NCBI GenBank assembly: GCA_035632055.1
Contig: DASQHO010000047.1
Span: forward strand, 3,803 to 67,802
Direction: 5' to 3'
Source of the DNA: REEB95 sp035632055
Lineage (GTDB): Bacteria > Pseudomonadota > Alphaproteobacteria > ATCC43930 > CGMCC-115725
Length of the DNA stretch: 64,000 nt
A program made the translations under genes and the position numbers. Below are positions 24,952 to 33,896 of the stretch, in pieces (position 1 is the first letter of the stretch; every line of letters begins with the position of its first letter). Under the pieces are notes generated by a model. It did no database searches and had not been told where the DNA came from. It worked only from the letters and a program-made list of their open reading frames with translations.

Positions 24952-25718
24952 GCGCCGATTTCTCGCTCGCCGGCAAGCGGGCATTGATTACGGGTGCGTC
25001 GCGCGGCTTAGGGTTCCACTTTGCGCAGGTCTTGGCTTCGGCTGGTGCCGACGTGGCACTGATGGCGCGCGACCGCGCGACGCTCGAAAAGGCGGCAGCG
25101 ACGATCGCCAAGGCGACGGGCCGGCGCGCAATCGCGGTGGCCGGCGATGTCACTGACGCGGTGGGCGTGCGTGCAGCGTTTGATCGGGCGGAAACAACGC
25201 TCGGCCCGCTCGACATCCTGGTCAATAACGCCGGCACTGCGGTGTCGAAGCCGTTGCTCGAGCATGACGAGGCCGATTGGGATCGCGTACTCGACACCAA
25301 TCTCAAGGGCGCCTGGCTGATGGCGCGCGAATTTGCCGCGCGACGCATCGCCGACAACCGCGGCGGCCGCATCGTCAACTTGGCGTCGCTGCTGGCTTTC
25401 CGCACCGCGCGCAACGTGCCGGAATATGCCGCCGCGAAGGCCGGCTTGGCACAGCTGACGCGTGTGCTGGCGCTCGAGCTCGCACGGCACGGCATCGGCG
25501 TGAATGCGCTGGCGCCGGGCTATTTCGAGACCGACATGAACCGCGCATTTCTCCACAGCGAAGCGGGCAGGGCCATCGCGGCACGGATTCCGCTAGGCCG
25601 CACCGGCACCGCGGCCGATCTCGACGGCGCACTCCTGCTGTTGGTGTCCCCCGCAGGCACCTATATCACAGGTGCAATCATTCCGGTCGATGGCGGCCAT
25701 TTGGTCGCCTCGATCTAG
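24948..25718 (+). CDS. SDR family oxidoreductase
   Basis: This 256-residue classical short-chain dehydrogenase has 'LITGASRGLGFHFAQ' (NAD(P)-binding TGxxxGxG), 'LDILVNNAGTA' (NNAG), Ser in 'IVNLASLLAF', and the catalytic YxxxK in 'PEYAAAKAGLAQL'. 'ALAPGYFETDMN' and the C-terminal 'TGAIIPVDGGH' are also typical. GTG 24948 overlaps the stop of the acyl-CoA ligase (GTGA), and the frame upstream of it lies within that ligase, so GTG is the start. Likely a 3-hydroxyacyl-CoA or alcohol dehydrogenase acting with the ligase. Confidence 0.9.
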   Translation: MSADFSLAGKRALITGASRGLGFHFAQVLASAGADVALMARDRATLEKAAATIAKATGRRAIAVAGDVTDAVGVRAAFDRAETTLGPLDILVNNAGTAVSKPLLEHDEADWDRVLDTNLKGAWLMAREFAARRIADNRGGRIVNLASLLAFRTARNVPEYAAAKAGLAQLTRVLALELARHGIGVNALAPGYFETDMNRAFLHSEAGRAIAARIPLGRTGTAADLDGALLLLVSPAGTYITGAIIPVDGGHLVASI

Positions 25719-25906
25719 GTCAACTCGATAACACGAGGTTTGGCTAGACCGCACCGGAACGCGGCAAACGGCTCGATCGTCGGAGTCTAAAATCGCTTTA
25801 CAAAAATTATGAGAAGACTCTGTGGGTGAATTGGCAAACGTGGGGGCCCGTTGCCGCCGGCTGTAAGCCGTTTGACCGCTTCGACGCCGCTTTGCAGAAT
25901 GAAGCC

Positions 25907-26845
25907 ATGGATCGAATCGATATCGTCGCGGTGAGCGCGTTCTATCCACCGGTGATGCAAGCGCTGACGGCGACCTATGCCGTGCACCGGCTCGATCAGG
26001 CGACCGATCGTGCCGCGTTTTTGCTGCCGCTCAAGGACACGGTGCGCGGTGTCGCGACGTTCACTGGCAAGGTTGATGCGGGCCTGATGGAGGCCCTGCC
26101 GCGACTCGAGATCATTGCCTCGATGAGCATCGGCCTCGACCACATCGACCTCGCGGCCGCCAAGGCGCGCGGCATCCGGGTCACTAACACGCCTGGCGTG
26201 CTGACCGACGACGTCGCCGATCTGGCGATCGGCCTGATGATTGCAGTGGCGCGGCAGCTAGTCGTCGCCGACCGGTATGTACGCGACGGCAGCTGGCTCA
26301 AAGGACCAATGCCGCTGCAAAGCAAGCTCGGCGGCACCACCCTCGGTGTGCTCGGTATGGGCCGCATCGGCCAGGCGATCGCCAAGCGCGCCGCCGCGAT
26401 GGGGATGACCATCGCCTATCACAATCCGCGGCCGAAGCCAGAGGTGCCCTATCGTTTCTATCCGGATCTCGCGGCCATGGCGGCCGACGTCGATTATTTG
26501 GTGGTCGCTGTTCCCGGAGGTACGGCCACGCGGCACTTGGTCGACGCGCGTGTCATTGCGGCGCTCGGGCCCAAAGGCGCGATCATCAACGTCGCGCGCG
26601 GATCGGTGATCGATCAGGCGTCGTTGATTGCGGCTTTGACGGCGCGCAAGCTCGCCGGCGCCGGCCTCGACGTTTTCGAGGACGAACCGCGCGTGCCCGA
26701 GGCGCTGACTCGCCTCGACTCGGTGGTGCTCACGCCGCATGTCGGCAGCGCGACGCACGCGACGCGCCTGGCGATGGGACGCCTGATGCTCGACAATTTG
26801 GCGGCGCAATTCGGAGGCAAACCGCTACTGACGCCGGCGATCTAA
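25907..26845 (+). CDS. D-isomer-specific 2-hydroxyacid dehydrogenase
   Basis: The 312-residue NAD(P)-dependent enzyme reduces 2-oxoacids such as glyoxylate or hydroxypyruvate. The dinucleotide site 'LGVLGMGRIGQAIAKRAAAMG' sits near residue 148. The catalytic Arg lies in 'INVARGSVIDQ', Glu in 'DVFEDEPRVPEA' and His in 'VVLTPHVGSATH', so the triad is intact. ATG 25907 begins the homologous core; an earlier ATG at 25826 would add 27 unrelated residues. Its stop overlaps the stop of the convergent next gene by three bases. Confidence 0.92.
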   Translation: MDRIDIVAVSAFYPPVMQALTATYAVHRLDQATDRAAFLLPLKDTVRGVATFTGKVDAGLMEALPRLEIIASMSIGLDHIDLAAAKARGIRVTNTPGVLTDDVADLAIGLMIAVARQLVVADRYVRDGSWLKGPMPLQSKLGGTTLGVLGMGRIGQAIAKRAAAMGMTIAYHNPRPKPEVPYRFYPDLAAMAADVDYLVVAVPGGTATRHLVDARVIAALGPKGAIINVARGSVIDQASLIAALTARKLAGAGLDVFEDEPRVPEALTRLDSVVLTPHVGSATHATRLAMGRLMLDNLAAQFGGKPLLTPAI

Positions 26846-27765
26846 ATCGCCGGCAACCGATCGGGCGCAGTGCCAACTCGTGCCGGCGCGTTACGCCGTT
26901 CGAGCTCCAGCAGCAGTGCGCTGTGGTCGTAGCGGGCGCCGCCATGGGCGACGAGGTCGCTGAACAGCGCCAGGGCGGTTTCGGCAAAGGGCAGGGTGAG
27001 GCCGGCAGCCTTGGCGGTCGCGACAATGGTGGCGCAATCCTTGACCTGATGATCGGCCGGGCCGCCAGGAATGAAATCCCGTAAAATCATACGATTGCCG
27101 TGCAACGTTAAGACGCGTGAATCGGCAAATCCGCCTATAATCGCCTGCCGCACCGCGGCCGGATCGGCGCCGCCCGCCGCCGCCAACAGCAGCGCCTCGG
27201 CGACCGCGCCGATGGTCACCGCGACGATCGCCTGGTTGGCTAGCTTAGCGAGCTGGCCCGAGCCGGCCGGACCAACCAATGTCGGGCGGCCGAGCGCGGC
27301 AAGAACCGGCATCGCGCGCTCGAATACTGCGGGCAAACCGCCGGCCATGATCGCCAGCGTACCTTGTTCGGCGCCGACTGTGCCGCCGGAAACCGGTGCG
27401 TCGAGATAGTCGATGCCGCGGGCGGCAAAGCGCCGGGCGTGTTCACGCGCAAGTTCTGGTGGCGCAGAACTCATATCGATGACAAGAGCGCCGGTCGCGA
27501 TGCCGGCGGCGGCGCCATGTTGGCCAAAAAGCACGGATTCGACGGCGGGACCGTTGGCCAGCATGGTGATCACCGTGCCGGCGTCCGCAACCGCTTCGGC
27601 GGCGGTGTCGGCCACGGTGGCACCTTCGGTGAGAAGCGAGTCGGCCTTGGTTTTGTCGCGGTTCCAGGCGGTCAGGGAGCGGCCCGTTGCAAGCAGATTG
27701 CGGGCCATGCGGCTCCCCATCAAGCCGATGCCGAGGAATGCGACTCGACCTGTGGATTGATTCAT
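26842..27765 (-). CDS. NAD(P)-dependent beta-hydroxyacid dehydrogenase (3-hydroxyisobutyrate/tartronate-semialdehyde type)
   Basis: The product has 307 residues. The N-terminal Rossmann domain has 'VAFLGIGLMGSRMARNL', the family substrate loop is 'YLDAPVSGGTVGAEQGTLAI', and the catalytic Lys lies in 'GQLAKLANQAIVA'. A C-terminal helical domain has 'DHQVKDCATIVATAKAAGL'. Members oxidise 3-hydroxyisobutyrate or reduce tartronate semialdehyde or succinic semialdehyde. Its proximity to a 2-hydroxyacid dehydrogenase hints at glyoxylate/glycerate metabolism, but the genes converge rather than form an operon. GGAG nine bases before ATG 27765 sets the start. Confidence 0.9.
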   Translation of the reverse strand: MNQSTGRVAFLGIGLMGSRMARNLLATGRSLTAWNRDKTKADSLLTEGATVADTAAEAVADAGTVITMLANGPAVESVLFGQHGAAAGIATGALVIDMSSAPPELAREHARRFAARGIDYLDAPVSGGTVGAEQGTLAIMAGGLPAVFERAMPVLAALGRPTLVGPAGSGQLAKLANQAIVAVTIGAVAEALLLAAAGGADPAAVRQAIIGGFADSRVLTLHGNRMILRDFIPGGPADHQVKDCATIVATAKAAGLTLPFAETALALFSDLVAHGGARYDHSALLLELERRNAPARVGTAPDRLPAI

Positions 27766-27916
27766 TTCACGCTTCTCCATCAAGCCATTACCCTGCAATA
27801 GTTGGTGTGGATAATGAGGGCCATTTCCAGCTGGCTTAACCAAAAACTAACCATTTTGATCTGAGTCTCGCCCCGCTTCGGCCTGGATGGCTGACGGCTT
27901 TAAGGGGAGAATCCCA

Positions 27917-28129
27917 ATGTACGATACGACGATGGCGCGGCTGGATCCGGCATGGAAACCGTGGTCGGTGCCGCGCGTGGTCAAGCGCTCGGCTCCAGCA
28001 CGCGCAAACCTGATCGAACGTTGGAAGGCATGGCGCCGGCCAACAGCCTTTCAGCGCTGCTTGGCCATCCACATCCTCAATACCACCGAATCGGTCAACG
28101 ACGTAGCGCCGATCAGCGACGCCGCTTAG
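27917..28129 (+). CDS. Hypothetical protein, 70 residues
   Basis: This small basic protein is not recognised. GGGGAGA six bases before the ATG is a strong ribosome-binding site, which argues that the frame is used. It is rich in Arg and Trp ('RLDPAWKPWSVPRVVKR', 'ERWKAWRRPTAFQR'), with no membrane segment. Its stop overlaps the stop of the EpmC-like gene on the other strand (28126-28129). Confidence 0.55.
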   Translation: MYDTTMARLDPAWKPWSVPRVVKRSAPARANLIERWKAWRRPTAFQRCLAIHILNTTESVNDVAPISDAA

Positions 28130-28767
28130 AGCGATGTCTGCGCGTCGGCGTGTTGGCGAAGCCGCATCTGCGGCCGTCCCGCGCCGTCGATAAACCCACC
28201 AGTCTCAAGCGCCGCAAGGATGCCGGTGAAATGCGCCGCCGTGCCAAGCCGACCAGCGCCTTCGAGCCAGTTCTGATCGAGCAGCGAGGCGAGGGCAGGA
28301 TGGCCGAGCTCGGCTTCCCACAGGATGCCGAGCAGCGACGCCATCGCCTCCTCCCGCTCGCGCGCCAAGCCGAATAGCACTTGAGCCTGAGTTGCCCGGA
28401 TCCGATCGCCGGTTTCGGGGCCGGGGCCAAGACCGAAATCCACCAGCGCTCGGCGTGCTGGCGCCGCCAGCTGAAAGTGCGCCACTTCGTGGATTAGCAC
28501 GTAGGCCTCGGTTTCGCTGCGCAGCACACGGCCGTTCCAAGAAACGTCGAGTTGCGGCGCACCCGGCGTTATTCCGACGTGAAAAGTTGTTATAAGATCA
28601 ATAGCGTCTGTATGGTTTCTAACGGCTTTTTTCGGCGTCGCGCGGGCAGCGTCAGCGCCTTCGGCGATGCGGTCGAATACCACGCGCGGCTGGCCAGCCG
28701 GTAGCGACGCGGCAAATTGCGCGAGAACGGTCGAAAGCCGGTCGTCGGCGAGTGGCGTCAGGATCAT
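28126..28767 (-). CDS. HExxH protein resembling elongation factor P hydroxylase (EpmC)
   Basis: The product has 213 residues. The central segment reads 'LIHEVAHFQLAAPARRALVD' and continues 'FGLGPGPETGDR'. From memory, E. coli EpmC (YfcM) has a very similar layout: IHE-x-x-H-W, a short Ala/Gly helix, A-R-R, L-V-D-F-G, then a Pro-rich loop and Asp-Arg or Asp-Gly-Arg. A downstream 'EREEAMASLLGILWEAELG' could supply the third metal ligand. EpmC hydroxylates the modified Lys of EF-P and requires a metal. The rest of the protein is not obviously similar, so this is a distant relative or a general HExxH metalloprotein. Confidence 0.55.
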   Translation of the reverse strand: MILTPLADDRLSTVLAQFAASLPAGQPRVVFDRIAEGADAARATPKKAVRNHTDAIDLITTFHVGITPGAPQLDVSWNGRVLRSETEAYVLIHEVAHFQLAAPARRALVDFGLGPGPETGDRIRATQAQVLFGLAREREEAMASLLGILWEAELGHPALASLLDQNWLEGAGRLGTAAHFTGILAALETGGFIDGAGRPQMRLRQHADAQTSL

Positions 28768-28843
28768 TGGACAATTTGGGCGGCGAAGCGCGGACGCCCG
28801 ACCTACACCAATTCACCTGAAAATTCAAAGTGGTGACAGATTT

Positions 28844-29662
28844 TTATGTGGCCGAACCAAGCGCGCGGCCGATCAGCGGCTGGATGCCGAGAACCGACTG
28901 GCTGCGCGCCGCGATAGTGCGGGCCTCGTCGCGGCCGAATGACGGTGCCGAGCGAACCAGATAGCGGGCAAAACCGGGCTGGTGACGTTCGACGATTGAT
29001 GCGTCCACGCCGGCGCGATGGAGCTGGTCGCGCAACGCCAAGGCGTAATGCGGCGCGTTATAGGCGCCGAATTGCACCCAAAAATGTGCCGCCCGAAGGC
29101 CGTTGGCGGGCGTTTCGGCTTTGGCCGCAACCGGCTGCGCCGCGGCTCCACCATTGCCGCGGCGGATCAAGGGTGCAATGTCGAGCTGCGCCGCCAGTTC
29201 CACGTCGGCTTTAGCGCGGTCGCGGTCGCTGCCGGCGTTGGAGCGAACGCTGAAATAGAGGCCGCCGCCCGCGCCGGGCAAGCGTTTCACGACTGCCTTA
29301 ATCCCGAGCGTACTGAGCCTTGCGACCAGTTTGTCGGCGTAAGACGAACCGCGATAGGCGCCGTATTCGACCCAATAGGCTGGTTGGACTGCGGCCAATG
29401 GTGCCGGCAAGCTACGGCTGGCGGCTGGATTGACCTGATCGAGTTGTGGCGGCACCGGAATCGCAACCATCGGCGGCGCAACTTGCGGTGCGGCGGCTGG
29501 CGGCTGCATTGGCGCCGCGGCTTGCTGCAGCCGCGCCGGCCGGAACGCGTCAATGGAGACCGCGCCGTAAACGCCGAGAACGAGCGCAAATAGCACCGCC
29601 ATCAACAGGGCGGCACCGACAGTTCCACCGAAGCGCGATGTGGTTTCGGACGGATTGTCCAC
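28844..29662 (-). CDS. Membrane-anchored protein with two SPOR domains
   Basis: The product has 272 residues. An N-terminal helix (about 14-36) anchors it in the inner membrane. A Pro/Ala/Gln-rich linker (about 45-90) spans the periplasm, and two SPOR repeats follow. Each begins with the Tyr/Phe-Trp-Val-(E/Q)-(Y/F)-Gly-Ala-Tyr pattern ('AYWVEYGAYRG' near residue 95, 'HFWVQFGAYNA' near 193). SPOR domains bind denuded peptidoglycan at the division septum, so a role in cell-wall remodelling or division is likely. It stands alone. Confidence 0.85.
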   Translation of the reverse strand: MDNPSETTSRFGGTVGAALLMAVLFALVLGVYGAVSIDAFRPARLQQAAAPMQPPAAAPQVAPPMVAIPVPPQLDQVNPAASRSLPAPLAAVQPAYWVEYGAYRGSSYADKLVARLSTLGIKAVVKRLPGAGGGLYFSVRSNAGSDRDRAKADVELAAQLDIAPLIRRGNGGAAAQPVAAKAETPANGLRAAHFWVQFGAYNAPHYALALRDQLHRAGVDASIVERHQPGFARYLVRSAPSFGRDEARTIAARSQSVLGIQPLIGRALGSAT

Positions 29663-30058
29663 TCTGCCGGCGACCTCCTCGAATGGCCCCCGACGGCGCG
29701 GGCGGCGGATCGCGAAAAATTTATCATGTGTGTCACACGTGACCTACGCCGAAAGCCGCGGAAACCAGCCGCGAATCGGGGCAAAGCCTGTTGATTGCGT
29801 GGATAACTCGAGTGCAGCCATGCGGTTCGCTGTGTCTGCGCTCGGCAGACACCGGAATTTTGCTGCTAAGGCATCGAATCCGGCCGAACAGCGTACGAAT
29901 CGGGCCAAAAAGTGCGTCAAAACCTGAGGCTTTCCGAGTTTCTTGGAGCAGCCCTGCGTGGCGTGCGGTTGCACCCCCCGGAGCGGAGGCGCACAGTTGC
30001 GCACCCGTGGCCCGCCGTTCTGCCTTGGGGACGGCGCGTCTAGCGTCAGGAGCGGGCG
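29663..30058. other. Intergenic region without a recognised gene
   Basis: These roughly 400 bases between the SPOR gene and a small plus-strand ORF hold several short, random-looking frames on both strands but no supported gene. I see no tRNA, no intrinsic terminator and no convincing operator. A short symmetric element, GTGTGTCACAC, lies near 29729 and may be part of the SPOR gene promoter. Confidence 0.5.
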
Positions 30059-30241
30059 ATGGTGTTGCGAATGGGCGGAGGACAAGCGGTCGTCGAAGGC
30101 GCGCACGTCGAGCGCATGCGCGACCTGGCTCGCCGTTGCCGCGATCTGGCGGAATTAACGGCAGTACCCGAAATGGTTCGCGAGCTCGAACGGATCGCGC
30201 GCGCGCTCGACGATGAAGCTGGGTTGGACGAGGGGGAGTGA
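30059..30241 (+). CDS. Small helical protein, 60 residues
   Basis: AGGAG stands eight bases before the ATG. Its sequence is that of an amphipathic helix pair, 'ERMRDLARRCRDLAELTAVP' followed by 'MVRELERIARALDDEAG', and it ends acidic. Similar short Arg/Glu-rich ORFs are common in alphaproteobacterial genomes, but I know no function. It lies 47 bases before the flavoprotein-Kor operon on the same strand. Confidence 0.6.
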   Translation: MVLRMGGGQAVVEGAHVERMRDLARRCRDLAELTAVPEMVRELERIARALDDEAGLDEGE

Positions 30242-30288
30242 CGACAGCGCGGCGACGCGCTGCCGGGCAAGAGTAAGGAGTAGCGTCG

Positions 30289-32079
30289 TTGCTGCCGACC
30301 GATACGCGTTCGCCCGATTACTTCCATAAAGTCGTCGACTGCCAGTGGGCGTGTCCTTCCCACACGCCGGTGCCGGAATACATCCGTTTGATCGCTGCCG
30401 GCCGTTACACCGACGCCTACATGGTGAATTGGCAGTCGAACGTATTTCCCGGAATTCTCGGACGCACCTGCGATCGTCCGTGCGAGCCGGCATGCCGGCG
30501 CGGCCGCGTCGAAAAAGAGCCTGTGGCGATCTGCCGACTAAAGCGCGTCGCCGCTGACAACAAGAACGACGTCAAAGCGCTGCTGCCGAAGGCGCCGGTG
30601 AAGTCGAACGGCAAGCGCATTGCGTTGGTCGGCGCCGGTCCGGCATCGTTGACGGTCGCGCGTGATCTCGCGCCACTCGGCTATCACATCGTCATTTTCG
30701 ATGGCGATCCCAAGGCTGGCGGCATGATCCGGACTCAGATCCCGCGTTTCCGCCTGCCGGAAAGCGTGATCGACGAGGAAGTTGGTTACGTCACCGGCAT
30801 TGGTGGCATCGAGCTGCGTCTCGGACAGCGCATCGACAGCCTGAAGAGCCTATTGGCCGAAGGCTACGATGCAATCTTTATCGGCTCGGGCGCACCACGC
30901 GGCCGCGAACTCGACATTCCCGGCCGCAAAGAGGCTGCGGCCAACATTCATATCGGCATTGATTGGCTGTCGTCGGTGTCGTTCGGTCACGTGGACAAGA
31001 TCGGCAGGCGCGTGATCGTCCTCGGCGGCGGCAACACGGCAATGGATTGCTGCCGCACGTCGCGGCGTCTCGGCGGTGAGGACGTCAAAGTGGCTGTGCG
31101 CTCGGGCTTCGACGAGATGAAGGCGAGCCCGTGGGAAAAAGAAGATGCCATGCATGAGGACATTCCGATCCTCAACTTCCTTGTCCCCAAGGAATTCACC
31201 CACTCCGGCGGCAAGCTCACCGGCGTCGTGTTCGAGAAGGTGAAGGCGGAATACGACGCCAAAGGCCGGCGCAAGTTGGTGCCGACCGGCGAACCGGCTC
31301 AGCACTTCGAATGCGACGACGTCCTGGTTGCGATCGGGCAGGAGAACGCATTTCCCTGGATCGAGCGCGACATCGGCATCGAATTCGATCAATCGAACAT
31401 GCCGAAGGTCGATCCGAAGACCATGGCGTCGACCCACCCGAAAGTATTCTTCGGCGGCGATGCCGCGTTCGGTCCGAAGAACATCATCTGGGCGGTGGCG
31501 CACGGCCACGACGCTGCGATCTCGATCGACAAGCTGGTGAACGGCGAGGACATCAATCGACGGCCGCCGCCGATGGTCAATCTCACCAGCCAGAAGATGG
31601 GCATCCACGAATGGAGCTACGACAACGCGATCTCCAACGATCTGCGTTATCGAGTGCCACTCCGCGAGAAGAATGTCGCGCTCAAGGACGTGCGGCTTGA
31701 AGTTGAGTTGGGCTTTGACCAGAAACTTGGCTATCTCGAGGCCGAGCGTTGCCTCAACTGCGACATCCAGACAGTGTTCTCGGCCCCGCTGTGCATTGAG
31801 TGCGACGCCTGTGTTGATATTTGTCCCGTCGATTGCATCACCTTCACCGAAAATGGCGATGAGGCCGATCTACGCCAGCGCCTCAATCAGCCAGCGCGCA
31901 ACCTGTCGCAGGCGATTTACGTCTCGGGCACGGTCAAGACCGGCCGCATCATGGCGAAGGACGAAGACGTCTGTCTGCATTGTGGCCTGTGCGCCGAACG
32001 CTGCCCCACCGGCGCGTGGGACATGCAGAAATTTCTCCTCGACATGACCCTCGCGGGACCCGCATGCCGCAGTCAATAA
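30289..32079 (+). CDS. NfnB/GltD-like FAD-NAD(P) oxidoreductase with C-terminal 4Fe-4S ferredoxin domain
   Basis: The product has 596 residues. The N-terminal Cys-rich helical domain is of glutamate-synthase small-subunit type ('DCQWACPSHTPVPEY', 'GRTCDRPCEPACRRGRVEK'). The FAD site is 'IALVGAGPASLTVARDLA', the NAD(P) site is 'VIVLGGGNTAMDCCRTSRRL', and 'VFFGGDAAFGPKNIIWAV' contacts FAD. A C-terminal ferredoxin part follows: 'CIECDACVDICPVDC' and 'CLHCGLCAERCPTGAW', two CxxCxxCxxxCP sets. Start is TTG 30289, eight bases after AAGGAG. It overlaps the next gene by 16 bases. In this operon it should pass electrons from the 2-oxoacid oxidoreductase to NAD(P)+ or a quinone pathway. Confidence 0.88.
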   Translation: MLPTDTRSPDYFHKVVDCQWACPSHTPVPEYIRLIAAGRYTDAYMVNWQSNVFPGILGRTCDRPCEPACRRGRVEKEPVAICRLKRVAADNKNDVKALLPKAPVKSNGKRIALVGAGPASLTVARDLAPLGYHIVIFDGDPKAGGMIRTQIPRFRLPESVIDEEVGYVTGIGGIELRLGQRIDSLKSLLAEGYDAIFIGSGAPRGRELDIPGRKEAAANIHIGIDWLSSVSFGHVDKIGRRVIVLGGGNTAMDCCRTSRRLGGEDVKVAVRSGFDEMKASPWEKEDAMHEDIPILNFLVPKEFTHSGGKLTGVVFEKVKAEYDAKGRRKLVPTGEPAQHFECDDVLVAIGQENAFPWIERDIGIEFDQSNMPKVDPKTMASTHPKVFFGGDAAFGPKNIIWAVAHGHDAAISIDKLVNGEDINRRPPPMVNLTSQKMGIHEWSYDNAISNDLRYRVPLREKNVALKDVRLEVELGFDQKLGYLEAERCLNCDIQTVFSAPLCIECDACVDICPVDCITFTENGDEADLRQRLNQPARNLSQAIYVSGTVKTGRIMAKDEDVCLHCGLCAERCPTGAWDMQKFLLDMTLAGPACRSQ

Positions 32080-33896
32080 CCAGCACCAACGATTTCGTCG
32101 TCAAATTCGCCAACGTCAACGGTTCAGGCTCGGCATCGGCTAACCTGCTGTTCGCGCGCTCGATCCTGCGCATGGGTGTGCCGGTGGCTACGCGCAACAT
32201 CTTCCCGTCGAACATCCAGGGTCTGCCGACCTGGTACGAGGTGAGGGTCAGCGCCGCCGGCCATCTGGGCCGGCGTGGCGGCGTTGACTTGATGGTGGCG
32301 ATGAATCCGCAGACTTGGGCGCAGGATGTCGCTTCGATCGATCCCGGCGGTTATCTCTTTTATGATTCGACCAAGCCAATGCCACCGTCGAAAGTTCGCG
32401 ACGACATCACTGTAATCGGTATGCCGCTGACCGAGATATGCAACGAGGCTTATTCCGATCCGCGGCAGCGCCAGCTGTTCAAGAACATCATTTATGTCGG
32501 CGCGCTTGCGTCGCTGCTTGGCATTGACTTGGCGGCGGTCGAGCAGCTGATCGGCGAGCAGTACAAGGGCAAGGAAAAGCTCTTCGTACCAAACCGTGAC
32601 GCACTCCATCTTGGACACGATTACGCGACCAACCACCTGAAGCCCGTTGGGCTCAGGGTTGCACGCGCAGAAGCCGTGGGCGACCGCATCTTCATAGACG
32701 GCAACTCGGCCGCCGCGCTCGGCGCAGTCTATGGCGGCGCGACGGTCGCCGCGTGGTATCCGATCACGCCATCGACATCGATGGCCGAGGCGTTCCAACG
32801 TTATTGCCGGCGTTTCCGCGTCGATCCGGCGACGCAAAAGAACCGCTACGCCATAATCCAGGGCGAAGATGAGCTTGCGTCAATCGGCATCGTCATCGGC
32901 GCCGCCTGGAACGGCGCACGCGCCTTCACGTGCACCTCTGGACCCGGTCTTTCGCTGATGCAGGAATTCTTGGGTCTGGCCTATTTCGCCGAGATACCGG
33001 CGGTGCTGTTCGATGTGCAGCGGGCAGGGCCGTCGACGGGCATGCCAACACGCACGCAGCAGGCCGATATTCTCGCCGCCGCCTATGCCTCGCACGGCGA
33101 CACCAAGCACGTACTGCTGTTTCCGGAAGATCCGCAAGAATGTTTCGCGTTCGGTGCGCTCGCCTTTGATCTCGCCGACCGCCTTCAGACGCCAGTGTTC
33201 GTCATGCTCGATCTCGATATCGGCATGAACGAATGGCTGACGCAGCCGTTTCAGTGGGACGACAAGCGTCATATTGACCGCGGCAAGGTGATGACTGCCG
33301 CCGATCTCGATGCGGGCAATGAATTCGGCCGCTACCTCGACGTCGATGGCGATGGCATTCCGTATCGCACCTATCCCGGGACACATCCGAACAAGGGCGC
33401 CTTCTTCACCCGCGGCACTTCGCGCGACCGCTATGCCAAGTACACCGAGGACGGCGCGGCCTATGTCGACAACATGCAGCGGTTGCTCCGCAAGTTCGAG
33501 ACTGCAAAGAAGCTGGTGCCGTCAGCGCTGCGCACGCCGGCAAAGCAGCCGACCCAGACCGGCGTGATCTATTTCGGTTCGACGTCGGCGGCGATGCACG
33601 AAGCGCTGGCCGCGCTCGAGGCCCAGGGCCTTCACCTCGATGCGCTGCGCGTGCGCGGATTTCCGTTCGGGCCGGAGGTGAGCGAGTTCATCGTCTTACA
33701 CAAGCAGATTTTCGTCGTCGAACAAAATCGCGATGCCCAGCTCCGCACCTTGCTGATGGTCGAGGATGGCGTCGATCCAGCCAAACTGGTGCCGGTGCTG
33801 CATTATGACGGCACGCCGATCACCGAGCGTTACATCACCGGCGCGATATCCTCGCTGTTGCGGACCGCGAAACCCCTGAGGGAAGTCGCATCATGA
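32064..33896 (+). CDS. korA: 2-oxoacid:acceptor oxidoreductase, fused gamma-alpha subunit (KorA-type)
   Basis: The product has 610 residues. The N-terminal gamma-like domain (about 1-190) contains 'VNGSGSASANLLFARSILRM' (family GxGG-like loop) and 'EVRVSAAGHLGRRGGVDLMV'. The alpha domain starts near 205 with 'FIDGNSAAALGAVYGGATV' and the diagnostic 'AWYPITPSTSMAEAF'. 'AGPSTGMPTRTQQADILAA' lies further on. This fused architecture is that of 2-oxoglutarate:ferredoxin oxidoreductase alpha subunits. Together with the beta subunit it would convert a 2-oxoacid plus CoA to acyl-CoA and CO2 with reduction of an iron-sulfur acceptor. The substrate is 2-oxoglutarate by similarity only. Confidence 0.87.
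   Translation: MPQSITSTNDFVVKFANVNGSGSASANLLFARSILRMGVPVATRNIFPSNIQGLPTWYEVRVSAAGHLGRRGGVDLMVAMNPQTWAQDVASIDPGGYLFYDSTKPMPPSKVRDDITVIGMPLTEICNEAYSDPRQRQLFKNIIYVGALASLLGIDLAAVEQLIGEQYKGKEKLFVPNRDALHLGHDYATNHLKPVGLRVARAEAVGDRIFIDGNSAAALGAVYGGATVAAWYPITPSTSMAEAFQRYCRRFRVDPATQKNRYAIIQGEDELASIGIVIGAAWNGARAFTCTSGPGLSLMQEFLGLAYFAEIPAVLFDVQRAGPSTGMPTRTQQADILAAAYASHGDTKHVLLFPEDPQECFAFGALAFDLADRLQTPVFVMLDLDIGMNEWLTQPFQWDDKRHIDRGKVMTAADLDAGNEFGRYLDVDGDGIPYRTYPGTHPNKGAFFTRGTSRDRYAKYTEDGAAYVDNMQRLLRKFETAKKLVPSALRTPAKQPTQTGVIYFGSTSAAMHEALAALEAQGLHLDALRVRGFPFGPEVSEFIVLHKQIFVVEQNRDAQLRTLLMVEDGVDPAKLVPVLHYDGTPITERYITGAISSLLRTAKPLREVAS

Noticed and set aside
23542..24984. 480-residue minus-strand frame opposite the acyl-CoA ligase
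   Set aside because: Antisense to a fully motif-supported gene; composition is His/Arg-rich and random.
27836..27851. Near-match to a CtrA box (TTAA-N7-CTAAC)
   Set aside because: One mismatch in a core base; kept out because single mismatches are expected by chance, although it lies before the 70-residue gene.
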